Made by a program: the position numbers and the translations under genes
Shown: positions 17,584 through 20,877 of the stretch, piece after piece
Position numbering within the stretch: the first letter of the stretch is position 1
How the letters are laid out: the number at the start of each line of letters is the position of its first letter
Origin: Burkholderiaceae bacterium
Lineage (GTDB): Bacteria; Pseudomonadota; Gammaproteobacteria; Burkholderiales; Burkholderiaceae_D
Reading direction: 5' to 3'
Length of the DNA stretch: 20,877 nucleotides
Assembly: GCA_031261905.1 (NCBI GenBank)
Contig: JAISIS010000153.1
Coordinates: 1-20,877, forward strand
Notes under the pieces: model-generated
Databases searched by the model: none
What the model saw: only the letters and a program-made list of their open reading frames with translations
Told to the model about the DNA's origin: nothing

Positions 17584-18551
17584 ACAACAATCGGGCAGAA
17601 AAACTCGGCAAGGTCGGTGTCCTGTTGGGAGGGCGCTCTGCGGAACGTGAGATTTCTCTCAACTCCGGCAACGGCGTGCTTAACGCCTTGCTCAGAAAAG
17701 GCGTGAACGCGGTTCCCTTTGATACCGGCAGACGGACGCTGGCTGAACTGGCGGCAGAAAAAGTTGACCGGGTTTTCATTGCGCTGCATGGCCGCTACGG
17801 AGAAGACGGCAGTATACAGGGCGCACTGGAGCAACTGGATATTCCCTATACCGGATCAGGCGTCATGGCTTCCTCCCTGGCAATGGACAAGGTCATGACA
17901 AAGCGGATCTGGCTGTCGGAAGCATTGCCTACACCCCGGCATATCGCGCTTTCGCCACAATCGGACTGGGGTGCGGTAGCAGCGGAGCTTGGACTACCCC
18001 TGATTGTGAAGCCCGCCCATGAAGGCTCAACGCTGGGGCTGACGCGTGTAAAAACCATAGACGCACTGCCGGAAGCCTACACACTGGCGGCCCGGTATGA
18101 CGCATCGGTTTTTGCCGAAGAGTTCATTGATGGCATGGAACTGACATGCGCCGTTCTGGATATTCGCGGACAGCCCCAGGCGCTGCCGCTGGTTCGGATT
18201 ATCGCGCCCGGCGCCAACTACGATTATCAGAACAAGTATTTCAGCGATGAAACGCAATATTTGTGTCCCAGCGGTCTGGACGCATCCGCTGAAAAGCAGA
18301 TACAGGAGTACACCCTCCAGGCCTACAGGCTGCTGGGATGCCGTGGCTGGGGTCGTGCGGATATCATGTTGCGCGCTTCGGACGGCAAGCCTTTCCTGCT
18401 GGAGATGAACACTTCTCCCGGCATGACAGACCATTCGCTGGTGCCGATGGCGGCGCGCGCGGCAGGCATTGATTATGAAGAACTATGCATGATGCTCCTG
18501 GAAGCGGCAACGCTGGATCAGATGCAACATGACGGATCAACCGGAAACTGA
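17580..18551 (+). CDS. ddlB: D-alanine:D-alanine ligase, DdlB type
   Basis: Ddl joins two D-alanines with ATP; MurF then uses the dipeptide. The 323-residue protein has the N-terminal [19 protein letters not shown], the [14 protein letters not shown] motif (71-84), [11 protein letters not shown] (143-153) and the ATP-grasp metal site [12 protein letters not shown] (275-286). The omega-loop motif YDYQNKY (214-220) has the tyrosine typical of D-Ala-D-Ala enzymes. This argues against a D-Ala-D-lactate ligase, where phenylalanine is usual. The ATG overlaps the murC stop. Downstream, TGAGGT at its own stop doubles as the ribosome binding site of ftsQ. Confidence 0.96.
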   Translation: MNNNRAEKLGKVGVLLGGRSAEREISLNSGNGVLNALLRKGVNAVPFDTGRRTLAELAAEKVDRVFIALHGRYGEDGSIQGALEQLDIPYTGSGVMASSLAMDKVMTKRIWLSEALPTPRHIALSPQSDWGAVAAELGLPLIVKPAHEGSTLGLTRVKTIDALPEAYTLAARYDASVFAEEFIDGMELTCAVLDIRGQPQALPLVRIIAPGANYDYQNKYFSDETQYLCPSGLDASAEKQIQEYTLQAYRLLGCRGWGRADIMLRASDGKPFLLEMNTSPGMTDHSLVPMAARAAGIDYEELCMMLLEAATLDQMQHDGSTGN

Positions 18552-18559
18552 GGTCTTTT

Positions 18560-19330
18560 ATGTGGCATGACGCCAGATTATTGAACGGTATGGCAAACGC
18601 GATTTTCTCGCTGTGCGCCATTATCGTGCTGGCCGCCTGTTTTGTATGGTTTGCCCGGAAACCCTTCTTCTCGCTGAAGGTTATCCAGGTGCAGGAAGCG
18701 GAAGGAAAGCCGTTACGGCACGTCAACGCCCTGACGATCCGTGGCATCGCGACGCCACGGATCAAAGGCAACTTCTTTACGGTAGATCTGGATGCCGTCA
18801 GGGAAGCCTTCCGGGCCGTGCCGTGGGTCAGGGATGTGGCAGTCCGGCGCAAATGGCCAAACGAGCTGTTGGTGCTGGTTGAAGAACACAAACCGCTGGG
18901 CACCTGGGGAGATGATGGCAAGCTCCTGTCAGTCAAGGGTGATGTGTTTACCGTCAACCTGGCGGAAGCGGAGTCTGAAGGATTTTTGTTGCGCTTTTAT
19001 GGTCCGGAAGGAAGCGGAAAGGATGTAGTAACGCGATATGAAGAATTGCAGCGCGACTTTGCCACGATAGGCGTAACACCGGTATTACTGGCCTTATCGG
19101 ATCGCTATGCCTGGCGGACAACGCTGGACAACGGCCTCACCGTACGCTTTGGACAGGAGCAGGAAAAGAACGCCATGCGTGGACAAATGAAACGCCTGCT
19201 GGCGGTTTATCCCCGGCTGGCTGCACAACTGAAAAATGGAATGAAAAGTATTGATTTGCGGTATCCGAACGGACTGGCGCTGAAAGCGGAAGGATTGGCG
19301 CCGGTTATCGCCGGACAGGAAAAGAACTAA
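18560..19330 (+). CDS. ftsQ: cell division protein FtsQ
   Basis: FtsQ is a bitopic inner-membrane protein that recruits FtsL-FtsB and links early and late divisome proteins. The 256 residues comprise a short cytoplasmic tail, one membrane segment (about residues 13-32), a POTRA domain (about 38-108) and a beta-rich domain. The POTRA domain includes VPWVRDVAVRRKWPNEL, a well-conserved stretch. The beta domain ends with the conserved DLRYPNGLALK (232-242). The ATG at 18560 is preceded by TGAGGT with a 5-base spacing; this sequence overlaps the ddlB stop. It lies 10 bases before ftsA. The sequence is divergent, as FtsQ usually is, but topology, motifs and position agree. Confidence 0.94.
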   Translation: MWHDARLLNGMANAIFSLCAIIVLAACFVWFARKPFFSLKVIQVQEAEGKPLRHVNALTIRGIATPRIKGNFFTVDLDAVREAFRAVPWVRDVAVRRKWPNELLVLVEEHKPLGTWGDDGKLLSVKGDVFTVNLAEAESEGFLLRFYGPEGSGKDVVTRYEELQRDFATIGVTPVLLALSDRYAWRTTLDNGLTVRFGQEQEKNAMRGQMKRLLAVYPRLAAQLKNGMKSIDLRYPNGLALKAEGLAPVIAGQEKN

Positions 19331-19340
19331 ACAGACAACC

Positions 19341-20573
19341 ATGACTAAAGACCTGAAAAAAATAATAGTGGCGCTTGACATTGGCACCTCCAAGGTCGTG
19401 GCTCTTGTCGCCCGGATAGCGGATGACAGGCAACACGAGATCATCGGTCTGGGACAGCATGAATCCAGGGGCCTGAAAAAGGGCGTTGTCGTCAATATCG
19501 AAGCCACCGTCGAATCCATTCAGCGCGCGCTGGAGGAAGCAGAACTCATGGCGGACTGCAAGATCAAAAACGTGTATGCAGGCATCGCGGGCAGCCACAT
19601 CCGCAGCTTCAACTCACGAGGCATGGTGGCCATCAAGGACAAGGAAGTCACGGCGGCGGATGTCAGCCGGGTCATCGAAACGGCAAAAGCCGTCAACATC
19701 CCTAATGATCAGCAATTTCTGCACACTGTTTCACAGGAGTTTATCGTGGACAGCCAGGAAGGCGTGCGCGAGCCGATCGGCATGAGCGGCATCCGTCTTG
19801 AAGCCAAGGTCCACATCGTCACCGGCGCTGTTCCTGCTGTACAGAACATCGTGAAATGCGTACGACGCTGCGGCCTGGAAGTTACAGACCTGATGCTCCA
19901 GCCTATGGCGTCAGCCGATGCCGTGCTGACGCCGGACGAAAAGGAACTGGGTGTTGTGCTGATTGATATTGGAGGAGGCACCACCGACATTGCCGTATTC
20001 ACGGAAGGCGCAATCCGCCATACCGCCGTCATTCCCATTGCGGGCGACCAGATCACCAATGATATCGCCATGGCTCTGCGTACGCCAACGCAGGAAGCAG
20101 AAGACATCAAGCGCCGGTTTGGTGTCGCCAAACAGGTACTGGTTGACCCTGCCGAAACGATTGAAGTACCGGGACTGGGAGACAGGCGACCGCGCGCTCT
20201 GGCACGGCAAATGCTGGCAGCAGTCATCGAGCCGCGGGTTGAGGAACTCTTTGCGCTGGCCTTGCAGGTAGTCCGGGAATCAGGATACGAGGAAGTGCTG
20301 TCATCCGGCGTAGTACTGACTGGCGGATCGGCCCTGATGCCGGGCATGACCGCGCTGGCGGAAGACGTTTTTTTAAAGCCGGCAAGAGTGGGTTTACCCA
20401 GATACCAGGGGCCGCTTTCCGATATGGTGAGCAACCCGCGTTATTCAACGGCACACGGCTTGCTGCATGAAGCCAGAAAACAGCATGCGCGCGGCGCAAT
20501 CGTTACGCAGCAGGAAGGTTTCTTCAAAAAAATGTGGCAACGGATTAAAGAATGGTTTGCAGGAAATTTTTAG
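19341..20573 (+). CDS. ftsA: cell division protein FtsA
   Basis: FtsA is an actin-fold ATPase that tethers FtsZ to the inner membrane and recruits later division proteins. The 410 residues show the phosphate-1 motif ALDIGTSKV (11-19), a 1C subdomain inserted where actin has 1B (about 84-165), phosphate-2 IDIGGGTTDIAVF (208-220) and the adenosine motif VVLTGGSALMPG (324-335). The C-terminal FFKKMWQRIKEWFAGNF (394-410) is an amphipathic helix with basic and aromatic faces, the expected membrane-targeting sequence. The ATG at 19341 has no strong Shine-Dalgarno, so translation may depend on coupling to ftsQ 10 bases upstream. A 50-base gap separates it from ftsZ. Confidence 0.97.
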   Translation: MTKDLKKIIVALDIGTSKVVALVARIADDRQHEIIGLGQHESRGLKKGVVVNIEATVESIQRALEEAELMADCKIKNVYAGIAGSHIRSFNSRGMVAIKDKEVTAADVSRVIETAKAVNIPNDQQFLHTVSQEFIVDSQEGVREPIGMSGIRLEAKVHIVTGAVPAVQNIVKCVRRCGLEVTDLMLQPMASADAVLTPDEKELGVVLIDIGGGTTDIAVFTEGAIRHTAVIPIAGDQITNDIAMALRTPTQEAEDIKRRFGVAKQVLVDPAETIEVPGLGDRRPRALARQMLAAVIEPRVEELFALALQVVRESGYEEVLSSGVVLTGGSALMPGMTALAEDVFLKPARVGLPRYQGPLSDMVSNPRYSTAHGLLHEARKQHARGAIVTQQEGFFKKMWQRIKEWFAGNF

Positions 20574-20626
20574 GTTTTGGGGTTAGTAATGATTGAACGG
20601 GGTATTTCTTGACAGGGAGAAGCATG

Positions 20627-20877
20627 ATGAATTTTGAAATGATTGACAGCGCAACACTGGGTACCGTCATCAAGGTGGTCGGTGTCGGGGGAGCTGGAGG
20701 CAATGCGATCCAGCACATGATCAACAAGGGGGTATCAGGCGTTGAATTCATCGCCGCCAACACGGATGCGCAAGCTCTGTCCCATTCCAGCGCGCACAAT
20801 ATCATCCAGATTGGCGATACCGGGCTGGGCGCCGGTATGCGTCCTGATGTCGGCAGGGAACTGGCCGAGGAATCCCG
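20627..20877 (+). CDS. ftsZ: cell division protein FtsZ, 5' part
   Basis: FtsZ is the tubulin-like GTPase that forms the division ring. The gene runs off the window after about 83 codons. The visible part begins MNFEMIDS, with [11 protein letters not shown] at about 17-27, which opens the GTP-binding site. It continues with NTDAQAL (45-51) and [18 protein letters not shown] at the end. Two adjacent ATGs (20624, 20627) are possible. I prefer 20627 because AGGGAGA (20614-20620) lies 6 bases upstream of it, whereas 20624 leaves only 3. The GTPase signature GGGTGTG and the C-terminal conserved peptide lie outside the window. Confidence 0.96.
   Translation, partial: MNFEMIDSATLGTVIKVVGVGGAGGNAIQHMINKGVSGVEFIAANTDAQALSHSSAHNIIQIGDTGLGAGMRPDVGRELAEES

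Noticed and set aside
20609..20614. Perfect TTGACA just before ftsZ as a -35 of an ftsZ promoter
   Set aside because: It overlaps the ftsZ ribosome binding site. The -10 would fall near 20631-20637 (attttga), which does not resemble TATAAT, and transcription would start inside the gene. ftsZ promoters more often lie upstream, within ftsQ or ftsA, but I could not identify one.
1..20877. Novel defence, mobile or biosynthetic system hidden in the window
   Set aside because: Every gene belongs to a well-known housekeeping family in a conserved order, and the gaps are too short to hold another system.

Overview
This window is a chromosomal segment of a Gram-negative bacterium, most likely a betaproteobacterium of the order Burkholderiales; Oxalobacteraceae is a reasonable guess that I cannot prove. 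The grounds are the gene order of the division and cell-wall (dcw) cluster, a beta-type RNase P RNA, a MurG with the acceptor-lobe sequences I associate with this class, a Kdo transferase (hence lipid A/LPS) and a MurE with the meso-diaminopimelate signature. I see no mobile element, CRISPR array, tRNA or sign of recent transfer.

Region 1 (1-1904) is housekeeping. It holds the 3' part of ttcA (tRNA 2-thiocytidine synthesis) on the plus strand and, converging on it, waaA (Kdo transfer to lipid A) on the minus strand. Region 2 (1905-4172) starts with a divergent intergenic stretch of about 250 bases. Two plus-strand genes follow: a YbhP-like endonuclease/exonuclease/phosphatase-fold protein and a ClsB-type cardiolipin synthase, the same pairing as ybhP-ybhO in E. 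coli. A GC-rich hairpin lies between them.

Region 3 (4173-4840) is non-coding. It carries rnpB with a -10 element just upstream and a hairpin terminator just downstream. An AT-rich stretch with two inverted repeats follows, then the promoter of the dcw cluster. That promoter is overlapped by four GTGGGA-like direct repeats at an exact 10-base period, the expected operator of MraZ.

Region 4 (4841-20877) is a complete, uninterrupted dcw cluster up to the start of ftsZ: mraZ, rsmH, ftsL, ftsI, murE, murF, mraY, murD, ftsW, murG, murC, ddlB, ftsQ, ftsA, ftsZ (cut by the window end). All genes are on the plus strand and tightly packed, with six 4-base ATGA overlaps. MurC, MurD, MurE, MurF and Ddl make UDP-MurNAc-pentapeptide. 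MraY and MurG convert it to lipid I and lipid II at the inner membrane. FtsW and FtsI polymerise and cross-link septal peptidoglycan. FtsL, FtsQ, FtsA and FtsZ build the divisome.

I found no previously undescribed system. The observations most worth a second look are the four-box MraZ operator sitting on the -10, unusually small P3 and P12 helices in rnpB, and an unexplained 17-base perfect palindrome between rnpB and mraZ.
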